Shown here piece after piece: positions 1 through 12,047 of a stretch of DNA of 64,000 bases. The position numbers and the translations under genes were made by a program. The stretch covers positions 1,922,001-1,986,000 of the forward strand of contig JABBOT010000023.1 in assembly GCA_016165875.1 (NCBI GenBank), written 5' to 3'. The stretch is from Acanthopleura granulata (Eukaryota; Mollusca; Polyplacophora; Chitonida; Chitonidae). The notes beneath the pieces are model-generated. The model was given only the letters and a program-made list of their open reading frames with translations, ran no database searches and had not been told where the DNA came from. Position 1 is the first letter of the stretch. Each line of letters starts with the position of its first letter.

Positions 1-345
1 TGGTCAAGGGCAGTACACATGATCAGGGCAGTGCACATGGTCAAGGGAAGTACACACTGTCAAGAGCAGTACACATGGCCAGGGGCATTACAAGTGGTCA
101 AGGGCAGTACACATGGTCAGGGGCAGTACACATGGTCAAGCGCAGTTCACATTGTCAAGAGCAGTACACATGGCCAGGGGCATTACAAGTGGTCAAGGGC
201 AGTACACATGGTCAAGCGCAGTTCACATTGTCAAGGGCAGTACACATGGTCAAGGGCAGTACACATATTCATGGTAGTACACATGGTCAAAGGCAGTTCA
301 CAGGGTCAAGAGCAGTACACATGGTCAGGGACGGTCCTGCTTCAA
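1..345. repeat. 19-nt minisatellite
   Basis: Roughly 18 imperfect head-to-tail copies of a 19-base unit (GTCAAGGGCAGTACACATG and variants such as GTCAGGGG..., GTCAAGCG...). It starts before the window. Open frames across it on the + strand are artefacts of the repeat. Confidence 0.9.
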
Positions 346-1530
346 TCATTGATAGTGCAGATCGAAGTGAAGCTTCTTGAACGTTTAGGCTGTCTAACCA
401 CTTAAACCCCCATATCTGTCCACGTTCTAAAATGAGACGGTGTTTAACAAAAGTATGGCCGCTCTCTGGAGACGAAGCTACGAATCAAGCGGATAGTAAT
501 TGGGCCAGCTTTACTACCGGGGCTGATATTGAGAAGTTCAAGTGCTACATTCACAAAGAAGCACGCCAACCACTTGAGAGTGGCGGAATAATAACAAGGC
601 TAGCGAGGGTCTCCCAGTAAAACGGCCGAGAATCATGGTACACGGAGTGTGCTCAGTGTAAACGGTACAACTGGGCCGTGAAAGAACCAGGAGGGCAGTG
701 GGTTATTACAGTGTCATCTGGCTTAGGGGTTAATCTGTCAATACAAGACCCTGGTGTGGGCACACAGATAAAATCCACGGCGAAGCACTTCTTTAAGGAT
801 ACTGTTTGTGGCATGTTATTGTCAACGCTGAGCGTCCCATTGAATCTAATAGGTGATCGGTAATATTGGGTCATTCAATGTGTTGATAGTGTAGCAGTCT
901 TCGTCTCTGGCCCATTAGGATCATGACTGTCAGTTAAAGACATGCAGTTAGAGTGGCACGTCAAACCGTCACCCTCATTTGCACATCAATTGAATAATGC
1001 CACTTATCGCCACTGAGCAATTCCATTACACTGACGGAGGTGTTTTTGTATAAATCGCTCTAGTTCTCCTAAACTTGCAAGGTGAATTAAACTACGGTAC
1101 AGTTCTGTGGGTATCCCATCGACTTTCAGAAGGACTGCAATCAAAGAGCTCTGTACACATAACCTGGGAAAGCATCTTTAATTTCAATTGTAGTAAGTTT
1201 CTTTTACAGCTGAAATTGCTATATGCTTCAACCATATAACTATGCTTCAAACTAAAAAACTGAAATGTAATATACACATGCATTTTTTTTAAATACAAAG
1301 AAAAGTTTCCATCATTAACCTTGCAAAATATCACATGTCTCCGAGGATCATTATATCCCCCAATATATCAACTGGCCCGGTTCAGATATCTCTCATGATA
1401 TCCCTGCATGATATCCCCGCAGTGGTGCACAAGTCCAGGTTATACAGAACACTGCCCAAAATAATGGTTTGACATGTAGCTTCAGTGAGTTTTCTAAGAA
1501 GACGAACTGATCTTATATGTCATGTGGAGC
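346..1530. other. No recognisable gene
   Basis: Single-copy-looking AT-rich DNA. Two short open frames exist (432-620 on + and 874-653 on -). The second has several cysteines, but neither has convincing splice sites or a family I recognise. Confidence 0.5.
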
Positions 1531-1534
1531 ACAT

Positions 1535-2490
1535 CACGGTTGATACGTGGTAGTATTGGCTACTGAGGCTTGGGGCAGTGCATGTATATAGCGTTGGTTG
1601 GTGCCCACTGAGAAGGGTACATGTCATTGGTTAGTGAGGATTAGGAGTGGTACTGACTAATGAGGATTGGGAGAGGTTTTAGCACTGGCTAGTAAGGATG
1701 GAATGCAGTATATAGCACAGCCGGGTGAGGACTGTGCGCGGTATTTACATGTAGCACAGACTAATGAGGATTGGGTGGGAAACATAGCATTGGCTGGTGA
1801 GGATGGGTTGCAGTATATACCATTGCCTAGTGAGGCTTGGAAGGGGTACATAGCATTGGTTAGTCAGGACCGGTGGTATATATCATTGGCTAGAGGGGAT
1901 TTGGGGTGGTATGTAACATTAGATAGTGACGATAGAGATTGGCATGCAGCAGGATGGAGTGTGGTGTATGACTTTGACTGGTGAGGATTAGGTGCAGTAT
2001 ATACTATTGGCTAGTAAGGATTAGGAGTGGCATATAACACTGGCTGGTGTGGATTGGTTACGGTATATAGCATTGGTTGTTGAGGATTGGGTGTTGTACA
2101 TAGCATTGGGTGGAGAGGAGGAGATGAGATATAGAGGACTGACTAGTAAGGACTGGAAACGATGCATGGCATTGGTTACAGAGGATTGGGAGCGGTATAT
2201 AGCATTTGGTGGTTGAGAATTGGGTGCAGTATATAGCATTTGGTGGTGAGAATTGGGAGCAGTACATAGCCTTTGGTGGTGAGAAATGGGTGCGGTATAT
2301 AGCATTTGTTGGTGAGAATTGGGAGCGGTACATAGCCTTTGGTGGTGAGAATTGGGAGCGGTACATAGCATTTGGTAATAAGGATTGGGTGCGGTATATA
2401 GCATTTGGTGGTTGAGAATTGGGGGCGGTACATAGCATTTGGTCGTTAGGATTGGGTGTGGTACATAGCGTTTGGTGGTGAGATGTGAGA
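1535..2490. repeat. 33-39 nt minisatellite, diverged then homogeneous
   Basis: The core is a unit reading roughly AGCATTGGTTAGTGAGGATT plus GGGTGCAGTATAT. Copies are degenerate and of uneven length up to about 2,160, then become a regular 33-nt unit (GCATTTGGTGGTGAGAATTG...GGTACATA) to about 2,480. Because 33 is a multiple of three, several frames stay open on both strands. The predicted peptides are repetitive and should not be taken as genes. Confidence 0.9.
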
Positions 2491-2896
2491 GCTTCTTTAT
2501 AACCACTGTAACACAACACCACAATACGCCAAAGAGAAACTTGGAAAACACACGCAGTCTTTTTACACGACGTGCAATACTAAAGCCATGTGTCAGAGCA
2601 TAACTCGTCAACCCAATAATTTCGTTTCACCCTCTGCGGCCTACAGATTTCTGCAGCTGGAACGAAAAAGATTGTGGTAGAGCCACAGAGGGTGGCTTAA
2701 AGAGTTGGGGAGAGCTACAGAGGGTGGCTTAAATTCCAAACTGTAAAGGCACAGACATTTAATTGTAGATGAGACTTAAACATACCCAGCCTGCGGTAGG
2801 ATACGTTGCGCATCGGTTGACGAAATGGGGAGAAAAGAAAGCTAGTTGACAAAGCAAAAAATACTATCAGTCATCCTGGGTGCATGGCCTACTTAC
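2491..2896. other. Start of intron of the outgoing minus-strand gene; nothing else seen
   Basis: Contains a short direct duplication around 2,677-2,735 (two copies of AGAGCTACAGAGGGTGGCTT-like sequence). No exon was identified. If the 2,897-2,951 exon is real, this is the start of its first intron. Confidence 0.4.
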
Positions 2897-2951
2897 CGGA
2901 GAACAGCTGTAGAGCGAGTGTCCCTAAAGTGGCGGCGCCTGGCCTCCTCAT
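2897..2951 (-). CDS. Candidate first coding exon encoding a signal peptide
   Basis: Read on the minus strand, an ATG in good context (A at -3) opens MRRPGAATLGTLALQLFSG. This is a basic start followed by a small hydrophobic stretch, as in a signal peptide. The exon ends at a consensus donor (CCG/GTAAGT) in phase 1. Start, length and intron phase resemble the first exon of the lectin/CUB receptor at 12,048, which begins MRRQSVLLTFAILTG and also leaves in phase 1. The rest of this gene lies toward and beyond the left edge, and I could not find a second exon in the window. The surrounding 2.9-3.2 kb is relatively GC/CpG-rich, as promoters often are. A chance ORF beside a chance donor is possible. 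Confidence 0.45.
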
Positions 2952-5900
2952 CTTGATGCGCGGCCTGCGTTCCCATCTACGTACCCCACATCCTGGCTGG
3001 CACTCGGCTGTACGTATGTACAACCTCTCCGAAATGCCCCTGCTGAATGTAAACCGGAGCGGCGCTAATCGCTCGGATCGATATAACGGCACATGCAATA
3101 CTATACCCTCATCTGTAGGCGCTGTAATCTACCATAATATACTCCTCGCTCACGGCTCATCCGTAACCACAGTGGCCGCGCTGCACGGCCGATTCCCTCT
3201 CTAATTGACCCAACACAAATGTCAGTTCGAGCAACAACACAGGGCGAAGGAGAGGGAGAGAGGGAGAGACGGAGAGATGTAGTCAGAGCACGATAAATAC
3301 ACTGGTAATAATAATGCGTTAACCAAATTTGTCCCCGATTCTCCGTTTCTCTGTAATACGCAGTCACTCTTTGTTCCGCGGTGCTCCTCTCTGGCCGCGT
3401 CTCCCTTTCCGATATATAGACAGCTGGCTTGCTCCTTTTTCCCTCATACGTAATCCATACTCTGACTTCTTTACGCTTTCCTTCTTTGAAGCCTTCGAAA
3501 ATCCATTAAAATCTAGCGCGTGGCATTTGCCACTCGGAAAGGAAATGGCACCAGTGTTTTTGGCAACCCTTCTGTCGTCAAGGTGCTGGCGTTAGTCGGT
3601 GATAACTACATGTATGTTATACATCCAGATGGGTCTTACAGAGGCGAATGTCCCCATACATACGCTCGTGCGCTGTTGAATTCCTAAGACACATACTGAG
3701 AAATGTTCTCTGCTTTGGATGGAACCTTACTAGCAGAAAAAAACGACCACTGACGCTAACACTGTCCAGAGATAATGGGTGAGGCTAGCTGCTTGAAAGG
3801 GCCCTTTCTCCACGCACCCGAGGGTTGGGTTAGCACTGGGCTGGTGAATCGCGTCCCGCCTCAGCGCACAGCCATGCAGTTACAACGATGACTCATCGCA
3901 ACACACAACTAGATCAACACTTTCTTTGAGAAATAAAAGTTTCCGAGCTTATAGATACAAGAATATCAGGATCGATATGTGTTATCTGCCTTTCTAGCTC
4001 TGGAAAGTGCATGGACTTTAGCACCTTTCTTTTTTGGCGCTAAGGATAACGTAAACGCTTAGGCTATTTGGTCTCAGAATTACAACCATTTAATTTGGCG
4101 AAAAGCACCCATTTGGTGAATGTACCCAGCGTTACCCTGACGCGTATACCGCAAAGCACACTGCATTGATATACACAAGTCTCATAGATTTAAATGTGAA
4201 GTCTGGACACGGAACGGCACAGCGTTTGTTTTTTAGTGTTACAGAGGAATACGGTGCATGTACGCCGAACAAATTATATACAGCTTATGGGCTGTGTAGA
4301 GGTTTACAGGTTGAACAAAGAAATACTAGCTTTGTAGAGGGTATGTCTTAGTGTGGCGGGAGGGGGGGGGGGGCGGCGGCTACTGTGTTTGGGAGTTTGT
4401 ATATGATTCCGCTTCAGAATTTTTACATAGGTAAACTTCGATGCATTTGATCTATGATTCATTCATAGAGCTGAACAACAGTAACGCATTCAGTCTTTTG
4501 TGCCGTCCTCAACAATTTTTTTTCTGCCTTTGTTACAGGTGTAATATTGTTCGTCACGCACGTGTGGAGAGACAAAAAAGAGTTCCCCCTTCCCAGCGTC
4601 TCCATGGTGACCGTAATGTCGCCATGATGGCGGATGAAGTGAATCATACAACGACAGTGTTTCATGGCGGTCCTGAAGGTCAGATAGGTCGCTAATGATA
4701 TCAAACAACAGTCCATTGTTTGCGTGGGAATAGCGATTGGTCATGTCACCTGCTTATAGCCTTAGCACACCTGGCATGCTTTTAAAATGATTAAGTTTTA
4801 AACCTGTGATGGCAATGGGAGATCATGAATCACGATAATCAGAACTGATGAAAGAGGCGGCAACTGCAGTCTCAATCTGTTACGTATTTTTATTTGTGCG
4901 ATGTTAGTGCGGGCAGACAAAGTTAGAATTGGTGAGGACGAACCACAGCGGTGAGGTCCGCATTATCATCAATATTCACATGATCCCGATTACAGTTAAG
5001 CATTGAGTGCAAGGTAATTGCCCAGCAGCTCTGCCCTTGTCGCCACAGCCCGTCTAAAATGTGACTATTTATGAGACATGTCCGGAATAAAGACGAGTTA
5101 AGGGTTTGGATGCTGTTATCGCGGGAACTCAGAGAGAATGCGTCATCGAGTGTGCAACCCTAGTTCTCTGTTACATTTGCGGCTCTGTGTCACAAAGAAT
5201 TGGCCATTGTGGCTGAGTGACCTTTTAGAGAATGAGATGTTCTATTTTACAGATAAAATATTAATATACTGAGAGTGAGTGAAACAGAACACGGGTACAG
5301 AAAATATGACAGGTCTGCTATAGAAGCAACGCTGCATCACTGTGACAATAATGCCGCTTATAACTGTTTGACCCTTGTTAGACAACTTTTATATGCGCAG
5401 GCAAAACTACACATATGTTTCACAAGTATGCACTGAACATGCATCGTGCAAGCACATACACAGTTATTGTGTGATCCAAGCTATTTGGTTCTCGCTCAGT
5501 TGGAAAAAAGTTATTTTCCCCGCTTTAATATTTGTAATTCCAAGTTACGGTATCACTTTTACAGTCAACCTATATACATGTGAGAAAGAATTAGATTTGC
5601 GCAATAAATAACATGAGTCTGGTGAATTTTTGTTCTTCTGTTCAAACTCACCGATTATCGGTAACCCCCCCCCCCCCAAAAAATAGATTTATGTATAGTA
5701 CAAAGATTACTGAGTTTTAATGTCATGTATATAGGCTCTACTGTGGATTGAAACCCGGATCTATACCGCTCTCGCCATGCACAATATGGCAAGAAATGTA
5801 TTGCCGAAGTGGCGTTAAGCCGTAATCATTCATTCTGTATCGCTTACGAGGCAGACTAATTCTCCACTAAATGGTAATTTACACAATTTAATTCCAGACA

Positions 5901-6324
5901 GGTTTTGTTATATTAATTAAGCCTACAATTAAGTGAGCCTGATGTTCGTTTACAACTGATTAAAAGGTGCATTGCCTTACAACGACAGCCGTAATTACCC
6001 GAATGATCCCACAATAGGATCACTTGGTAAGTCCAGATCTTGGCATCTTAACAGTCGATATAAACAGTCCCAGGAGAGTGTTGCCTGACAGCGATTCAGG
6101 GCTGTCTGCATGGCTTTCACAATCAAACTGTGTGGTTGCGGGCTAGAAGCCAGTTCATGATTGTCTGTGGCCATTCATGCGTCAGCATCATCAGCATGGA
6201 CAAAGTGTTTCCTTCAGGACATGCCCCTGGTTTTCGTCACCCATATACCTGACCGCTGACATTGCTCTATCATTATGCTGGGGCCGGTTTCATGAAGCGC
6301 ACTTACAAGTAAAACCATGTTTGG
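2952..6324. other. Intergenic, no supported gene
   Basis: A CpG-richer part (to about 3,210) is followed by ordinary AT-rich DNA. A weak exon-like stretch on + at 4,539-4,695 follows a pyrimidine tract and TTACAG, but it has no recognisable homology and is not called. It also holds a 12-base G run at 4,362-4,373 within a G-rich 4,355-4,380 stretch and a 13-base C run at 5,665-5,677. Confidence 0.5.
5740..5842 (+). repeat. SINE 3'-end remnant
   Basis: A stretch with GAAACCCGGATC, then GTGGCGTTAAGCCGTAAT and a short ATTCATTC tail. This resembles the 3' part of tRNA-derived SINEs, and the ATTCATTC tail is shared with the copy at 48.5 kb. No head is recognisable. Confidence 0.4.
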
Positions 6325-6470
6325 ATTTATTTATTTGAATGGTATTTTACGCCGTACTCAAGAATTGTTCACTATACGATGGCGAGCTGCATTATGGTGG
6401 TAGGAAAGCTGGCAGAGCACGGGGTAACCCACGATCATCCACAGGTAAAGCTATGAAGAGCATGTTGCAG
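6325..6470 (-). repeat. SINE fragment (AATAAATA-tailed family), minus orientation
   Basis: Starts with the reversed tail (TTTATTTATTTG), then TTTTACGCCGTACTCAAGAA, the CATTATGGTGGTAGGAAA block and the CCCACGATCATCCACAGG block. This is the 3' two thirds of the same element that is complete at 30,880-31,125; the tRNA-like head is missing. Confidence 0.85.
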
Positions 6471-6595
6471 GGATACACGAGGTGCACTTATCTGGAGGCT
6501 ACTTAATGTTAGGTATAAGCTTCATGAAACTGAGTCCAGTGAAATATTGTAAAGTAGGATGTCAAACAACAATCAAAGGAACAAATAGACGTTGT

Positions 6596-6710
6596 CATGA
6601 TCTTTGAAACAGAAATGGCCTTAGAATAGAAAAGGGGGAGCAGACTTTTCCTTTAATGTCCTAAAAAGTCTGCTCCCCCTTGAAAGGCTATTTCTATTTC
6701 AAAGATCATG
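6596..6710. repeat. 115-bp inverted repeat (hairpin)
   Basis: Left arm 6,596-6,649 and right arm 6,664-6,710 are reverse complements apart from a small insertion and about three mismatches, around a ~14-nt loop. The innermost part (AAGGGGGAGCAGACTTTT against AAAAGTCTGCTCCCCCTT) is perfect. It could be a small foldback MITE or a transcribed hairpin. No coding potential. Confidence 0.9.
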
Positions 6711-8099
6711 ATAATATCTGCCTGGTATTGTACATTTACAGTTTAAAAGTTTCAACTGTTATAGACTCACTGAAAATTTATTTTTGTTATTTATGGCGAT
6801 TGTTTTGATGTTATGTTAACTGCCATGTAATACAGGAACAAACGATCTTGCTCTATTTCTGCTTATTGTGTTATAAACTGATCGATCGATTAGTATCGCT
6901 CTGAGGCTTTTCATGTTTTTCCTAGGTGGAGTTTGGCCATATATATTAGCCTGTCCGTTTCTTGTTTTTCATGGATGGAACTTGGCGATTAGCCTGTCTG
7001 TTTCTTATTTTTCTAAGACCGAGTTTGGCAATTAGTTTGTCCGTTTCTGGCTCATTTTTGTTTTTGTTTTTTTTTTTTCTTCAGTTATATTAATATCACT
7101 TTCAATTGATCACATGCCATGTAAATTTATTTTACTTTTGTTGAAATGTTGTTTATAGCACACTCATGAAAGTCTCCTTGTGAGATTTGACGGTGAAAAA
7201 AGCGACAGGATCCCGTCACCTATTAACATGTAGAAGGCAAACACAGACATAAGCCACAACCGAGACATGCACCGGACTACATCCAGACCGCATCAGACAT
7301 CTCGGCATAAGAGCGCATATCCACCTCAACCATTTACTAAGATAAATATACCATTCTTACAGCGCAATGCCATTCAACGGGTTATTCTGACCCTGCTCCA
7401 AAGGCCTCAGCTTGCTAAGATTGCATCTTGTCCAAACGATGAGTTTAGTATATACCATAACCGTTCTATCCACGTCCCCGTTACGACAACATCCTCTGCT
7501 ACCTTAGTACTCCATCTTGCTGTCGTCAGGCTATGCTCGTGACTGTAAAGAGTTATGTCCCTTCAGTCAACATTGTATGAGAGATATTACCCTCAGTGTG
7601 CTCATCTTCGGACAAACGACGTCTGAGTTGAAAACGGCAACAGAGTGAGGTAATACCCTCGTTTGTCTATCAAAGCTTTAAACACACGGCGGGGCGGTAG
7701 ACAAGAGCCGATCATCAATCAAGGCCATCTGTAGACATTTTCAATCGTATGTACTTCTTACAAGGAATCTCTTACTGACACAGTCTTGGTATTAGTCTAG
7801 GACAATCATGAAATGGTAGTCGACTTTCTTTCAACTTATCGTCGACCTAAATTTTAGACCATTAACCTGCTAATTATTCCTGATTTTGAAAGTTCTATTG
7901 ATTTTAAAAGGTGTTCTGTGGGTTTTTTTTGTGTGTGTGTGTTTTTAGAGAGTGGTGTGATATACTGGGAAAATGTTACTTTACTGCTATCAATAATATG
8001 TTATAAAACTAACTTGATTCTACTGAAAAATGCACTTTTTAGGCGAGTTTTTAGGTCATTCACACTACATATTCAAGGGCAGTTCCTTTTTTAGTAGTT
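6711..8099. other. Intergenic, no supported gene
   Basis: AT-rich, with a repeated phrase around 6,925-7,050 (three near-copies of GAGTTTGGC...TTAGCCTGTC.GTTTCTTG) and a short GT microsatellite near 7,930. The 91-aa open frame at 7,267-7,542 has no recognisable domain. Confidence 0.5.
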
Positions 8100-8900
8100 A
8101 TTCAAATAGACCCCAAAATTAACTGTAAACGTGCACCGTCGGGTGTGAGATATGTACTATAGAAATGGCTCTGGTGATAAAACTGGTATTTCTGCCGCCC
8201 TAGAGAGGCAAAGTGCTCTCGATCACCCAATATTTAAAAGAATATGGCTGTTAATGGCCTGGTATGTGTGCGACGCCAACAAACTGTTAAATCCCTTATA
8301 TCTGAAGTTTTCTGTTGTGTACACCAGCCTTATTTGAGGTGGAAAACAAAGGATCTGCCTGTCCATATAGTCCTTGTATAATATGATCAGGTATGAAGTC
8401 AAAAAAATATATATATTCGTGCAACATGTAAACGACTGTAATGAAAAGAAAAAACAAACATTTGTACCGCCCTATAGAAAGGCACTGTGCACTTACAGTA
8501 ACTGGTACGTTTGTGCCGCTGTAAAATATTATTAAATATCTTCAAAGGTTTTTGATCTTGTACACCAGTCTAATCTGAGCTGGAAACATGGGGTTTTACC
8601 TTCATATAGACCAGAAAATGTATAGCAAAAGTCTGAAGCCTGTCACGAAATGTGTAAATGGTGACAAAAGTGACATTTGTACAGACCAAGCAGGGTATCT
8701 TGCACGTGAGACATTCAATATGACAACCTAAAATCCGAATCTCATTTGGTAATGGGGGTCCAAGATCTAAAATGCAATCAACGTTTTTCAAACGCCTTTT
8801 CTGGTGTACACCAGTCTAATTTGAGTTAGAAAATGGGATCTTCCGGTCCATTTAGACCCCAAAATGACCCAAATATGTAGAAAAGGTCAGAAATATAATA
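8100..8900. repeat. Diverged ~245-nt tandem repeat
   Basis: The phrase TGTACACCAGTCTAATTTGA followed by a GGAAAATGGGATCTTCCGG-like block and a CATATAGACCCCAAAATG-like block occurs near 8,315, 8,555 and 8,800, about 240-245 nt apart. A related ATAGACCCCAAAAT lies at 8,107. Shared words between the blocks (TACCGCCCTATAGA, AAGTGCTCTC-like) support a diverged satellite of about three and a half units. Confidence 0.65.
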
Positions 8901-9724
8901 CACATATGTACAAACACGTATACAAAACAGACGTTACATCTTGGCAATATTTTTCTTACTGAAGTAAATATGGGATCTTCATGATCAAGAAACGCCCGTC
9001 ATTCTGCAAAAATGGTCGATTTTAACTATTGCACAACATCTGACCATATACTACAACATGGCGCACGTTGGTTTATTTATCTAGAATGATCGTCGAGTCG
9101 TCCCGTAATTTCCCAGGGCAATCCGAACACATCAGCAGCCTCATTGTAAGAGGGAACCATTCTTTTTTCAGTGGCTTTATGCCGTGACTTCACTACCTCG
9201 GGTACATGTGTCCACTTTTCATAATGAACATCTGAGAAGCAGATATTCAATAGCACAACTAATTAGTCACGTCTTAGAGGAAGCTATTCGAAAAGGAATG
9301 ACACTCGTATTCTTTGAGGCCTATGACATGTTAATAACTCAGGGAAAATAACTGTCGAAGGCTTCCTGATTCAAGGGGAATTACTCTGTGTGAAATTCTA
9401 AATTCTTGAGAAATGTTGTAATGCACAGTGTCCGCTCTTTGCTTTTAAACTGAAACGCAACTCACTCAGTTGTGTTTCTTTCATGTTTTACAGCACCACT
9501 GAGGCAGACCATTAGAAACGCAACGCATGCGTCATATCAGCCTAAAAACATGAAAAGGAACAGGTGTTAATGTGCACTGCACATTACTGGGCCCATGCAA
9601 TAATCTTTCTCCCAATATTTTCCGAAACGATTCATCACTTTTTGTTTCACAGCTGGTTGCTAAAAACTAGAAAGTAATCATAATTAAATAATAATTAAAT
9701 GATGATTAGCTCGTCCATGTCTCA
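8901..9724. other. Intergenic, no supported gene
   Basis: No exon, RNA gene or clear repeat seen. Confidence 0.5.
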
Positions 9725-10480
9725 ATACACACGTCGCAACTCAACTGCCATAGCCCACCCAAGTCTGTACAATACAAACGTCACAACCCAACTGTAATAG
9801 CCCATCCAGGTCTCTGTACAATACACACGTCACAACCCAACTGCCATGGCAAACCCAGGTCTCTGTACAACACACACGTCATAGCCCATCCAGGTCTCTG
9901 TACAACACGCAGCGTCACAACCCAACTGGCATACCGCTTCCAGGTCTCTGTACAATACACACATCACAACTCAACTGCCGTAGCTTATCCAGGTCTCTGT
10001 ACAACACACACGTCATAGCCCATCCTGCCCTCTGTACAACACACTTCACAACCCAACTGCCAGCGCGTATCCCGGTCTCTGTACAATACACACAGCAAAA
10101 CCCAACTGTCACAGACCACCAATGTCTGTACAATACACATAACACAATCCAACTGGCAAGGCCCTTCCGGGTCTCTACGACACACACTTCACAACCCAAC
10201 TGCCAGATCCCATCCAGGTCTCTGTGCAATACACACGTCACAACCCAACTGTCATAGCCCACCCATGTCTCTGTAAAATACAAAGCACAATCCACCAGAG
10301 CCTATCCAGGTCCCTTTACAATGCACACAGCACAACTCGCCTTAGCTCATCCAGGTCTCTCTACAATACACACAAAACAACCCGCCATAGCCAACGGAGG
10401 TCTCTACGACACAAACGTCACAACCCACCTGCCATAGCCCATCCAAGGCCCTTTACACGTCACAATCCAACTGCCATAGT
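9725..10480. repeat. ~47-nt minisatellite
   Basis: About sixteen imperfect units containing CCATCCAGGTCTCTGTACAA, TACACACGTCACAACCCAAC and TGCCATAG. Unit length varies by small deletions. Open frames on both strands here are repeat artefacts. Confidence 0.9.
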
Positions 10481-10504
10481 TAGATTTTAAATCCAATCCC
10501 TGTG

Positions 10505-10612
10505 AATTTTTCAACGCTCGCCCTAAATATGCCATGTAAGAAAGGTGGACACACGAGCATACACTCACTGCCCTCAGAGATTAGCCTAAGCTTTTACCCA
10601 CAATCACCATCC
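10505..10612. repeat. ~107-nt segment duplicated at 11,117-11,222
   Basis: The block with CCCTAAATATGCCA, AGGTGGACACA, TATACACTCACTG-like and TTACCCACAATCAC recurs at 11,117-11,222 in the same orientation. The copies flank the minisatellite at 10,885-11,085. Confidence 0.75.
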
Positions 10613-10659
10613 CCGGGGCAATCCCTCCTATAGGACAATCTACCCAAACTGCCATAATG

Positions 10660-10830
10660 CAACCAGCTGTTCTCCGGCCGTACGTAGGAAGGTCTGTCAG
10701 CAACTTGCGCATGGTCGTGCGTTTCCTCCGGTTCTGCCCGGTTTGCTTCCACCACAATGCTCGCCGCCGTCGTGTAAGTGAAATATTGTTGAGTACGGCT
10801 TAAAACACCAATTAAATAAATAAACAAATA
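10660..10830 (+). repeat. SINE fragment (AATAAATA-tailed family)
   Basis: TCTCCGGCCGTACGTAGGAA, the CATGGTCGTGCGTTTCCTCC-like block, ACCACAATGC, GTAAGTGAAATATTGTTGAG and the AATTAAATAAATAAACAAAT tail are in the same order as the complete copy at 30,880-31,125. The tRNA-like head is absent. Confidence 0.85.
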
Positions 10831-10884
10831 ACGTTAGCGCCCTCATGAGACGTCACGTCTGATGAATTCATACTTCAGAAGAGC

Positions 10885-11085
10885 CCGCTCAGTGGGATGT
10901 CACGTTGTATACTCCCATGCTTCCGAAGGCCCCTCACTGCAGAATATCTTATCCTTTCATGCCTCACAAGTGCCCTCACTGCTGGATCTCACATTTTATA
11001 CTTTCATGCCCCACATGTGCCCAACTGTAGGATGTCACATCTTATGCGTTCATGCCTAACAAGTGCCCTGACTGCTGCATATATA
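10885..11085. repeat. ~45-nt tandem repeat, four copies
   Basis: Units carry a CATGCC(T/C)CACAAGTGCCC-like block and a CACTGCTGGATCTCACAT-like block. Copies diverge by roughly a fifth. Confidence 0.75.
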
Positions 11086-11116
11086 CTGCTCGAGAGGTGG
11101 ATTCGAGCTGGTCACT

Positions 11117-11222
11117 TTATCAACATCCACCCTAAATATGCCACGAAGGAGAGGTGGACACAAAGGTATACGCTCGCTGTCCTAGGAGACTAGCCTAACC
11201 TTTAACCCACAATCACTAACTC
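11117..11222. repeat. Second copy of the 107-nt duplicated segment
   Basis: Same content and orientation as 10,505-10,612. Confidence 0.75.
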
Positions 11223-11880
11223 GGAGCACATCTCTTCTTACTGACAACGTGTATATTACGCACTGAGAGCAACAATTGTTCAGAAATCAAATCGAGAGTT
11301 TGACTGGGGCGTAATCACAGAAGATATCCTCCTGTAATGCTCCATTATACATGTATATTGTCACGGCAAACATGCCTCCGCTTCGCCGTAATCCAGTGGG
11401 AAAAGTTTGTGTGTGTTTTGTGGTCACGTGTGCATCTGAGTAAATAAGGGTACAAAGCTATAAATAGAAATAACAGATCGTGATTCACTACCCTGAATGT
11501 ACAGAGATATGATTATACGTTGGCAAAGCATGGCCCTGCCTACACATATATATGTGAGAAAGTACCAAAATGCATAGACTGCAGATGTACACGTATCTTG
11601 ACAGCTGTTAATTGACAGGTGGGCGAGTCATCCCCTCGTGACCCTCTCTATTTATTACGACGCCATTCGCTGTCTTCCTCGTATTTCACTACAAACGGTC
11701 ACGAAAGGGCAACGACTCCATGATAATTGCATCATATGACCATATCATTCGAAGAAATGAGCTGACCCTGCGTCTGTGTATATAGCCTCTCTGTCGGTAA
11801 TTTTCGCCCGTCTGTTCCCGGTGATTCGGGTCAACCCGTCACCTCTGCATCGACGCGTAGGTTATTCAGCGCCGTGTCGC
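11223..11880. other. Upstream region of the lectin/CUB gene
   Basis: No exon seen. CpG content rises toward 11,800-12,050, consistent with an approach to a promoter. Confidence 0.4.
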
Positions 11881-11906
11881 TGTATGTACAACACGACCGC
11901 GGCCGG

Positions 11907-11913
11907 TATATAC
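11907..11913 (+). promoter_or_regulatory. Candidate TATA element for the lectin/CUB gene
   Basis: TATATAC sits 135 bases before the start codon at 12,048, in the only CpG-rich stretch upstream. Transcription would begin around 11,940, giving a 5' leader of about 100 bases if no upstream exon exists. TATATA words are common in this DNA, so the call is tentative. Confidence 0.3.
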
Positions 11914-12047
11914 ACAGTGGACAATTATGTACGAAGTACCGGTAGTTCGGACAAATGACGGCCCTTAACTCGACAGTCTGTCACAGGTGAGGGTACGGTC
12001 CTTTTCGGAGGCGGGGTTGGAGGATTCGGCGGCGGCCCTTGGACGGC

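Noticed and set aside
653..874. Cysteine-containing minus-strand frame as a second exon of the 2.9-kb gene
   Set aside because: No acceptor in the phase required by the signal-peptide exon, and the cysteine spacing fits neither SUEL nor CUB.
2021..2611. A 196-aa minus-strand open frame and its overlapping shadows
   Set aside because: Produced by the 33-nt unit; the peptide is the same 11 residues repeated, with no start context, splice sites or domain.
4539..4695. Possible + strand exon after a pyrimidine tract and TTACAG
   Set aside because: The peptide has no recognisable homology, no matching neighbouring exon was found, and an equally long frame exists on the opposite strand.
9915..10490. 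Open frames on both strands with repeated Cys/Val or Ser/Arg peptides
   Set aside because: Translation of the ~47-nt minisatellite; no independent evidence of a gene.
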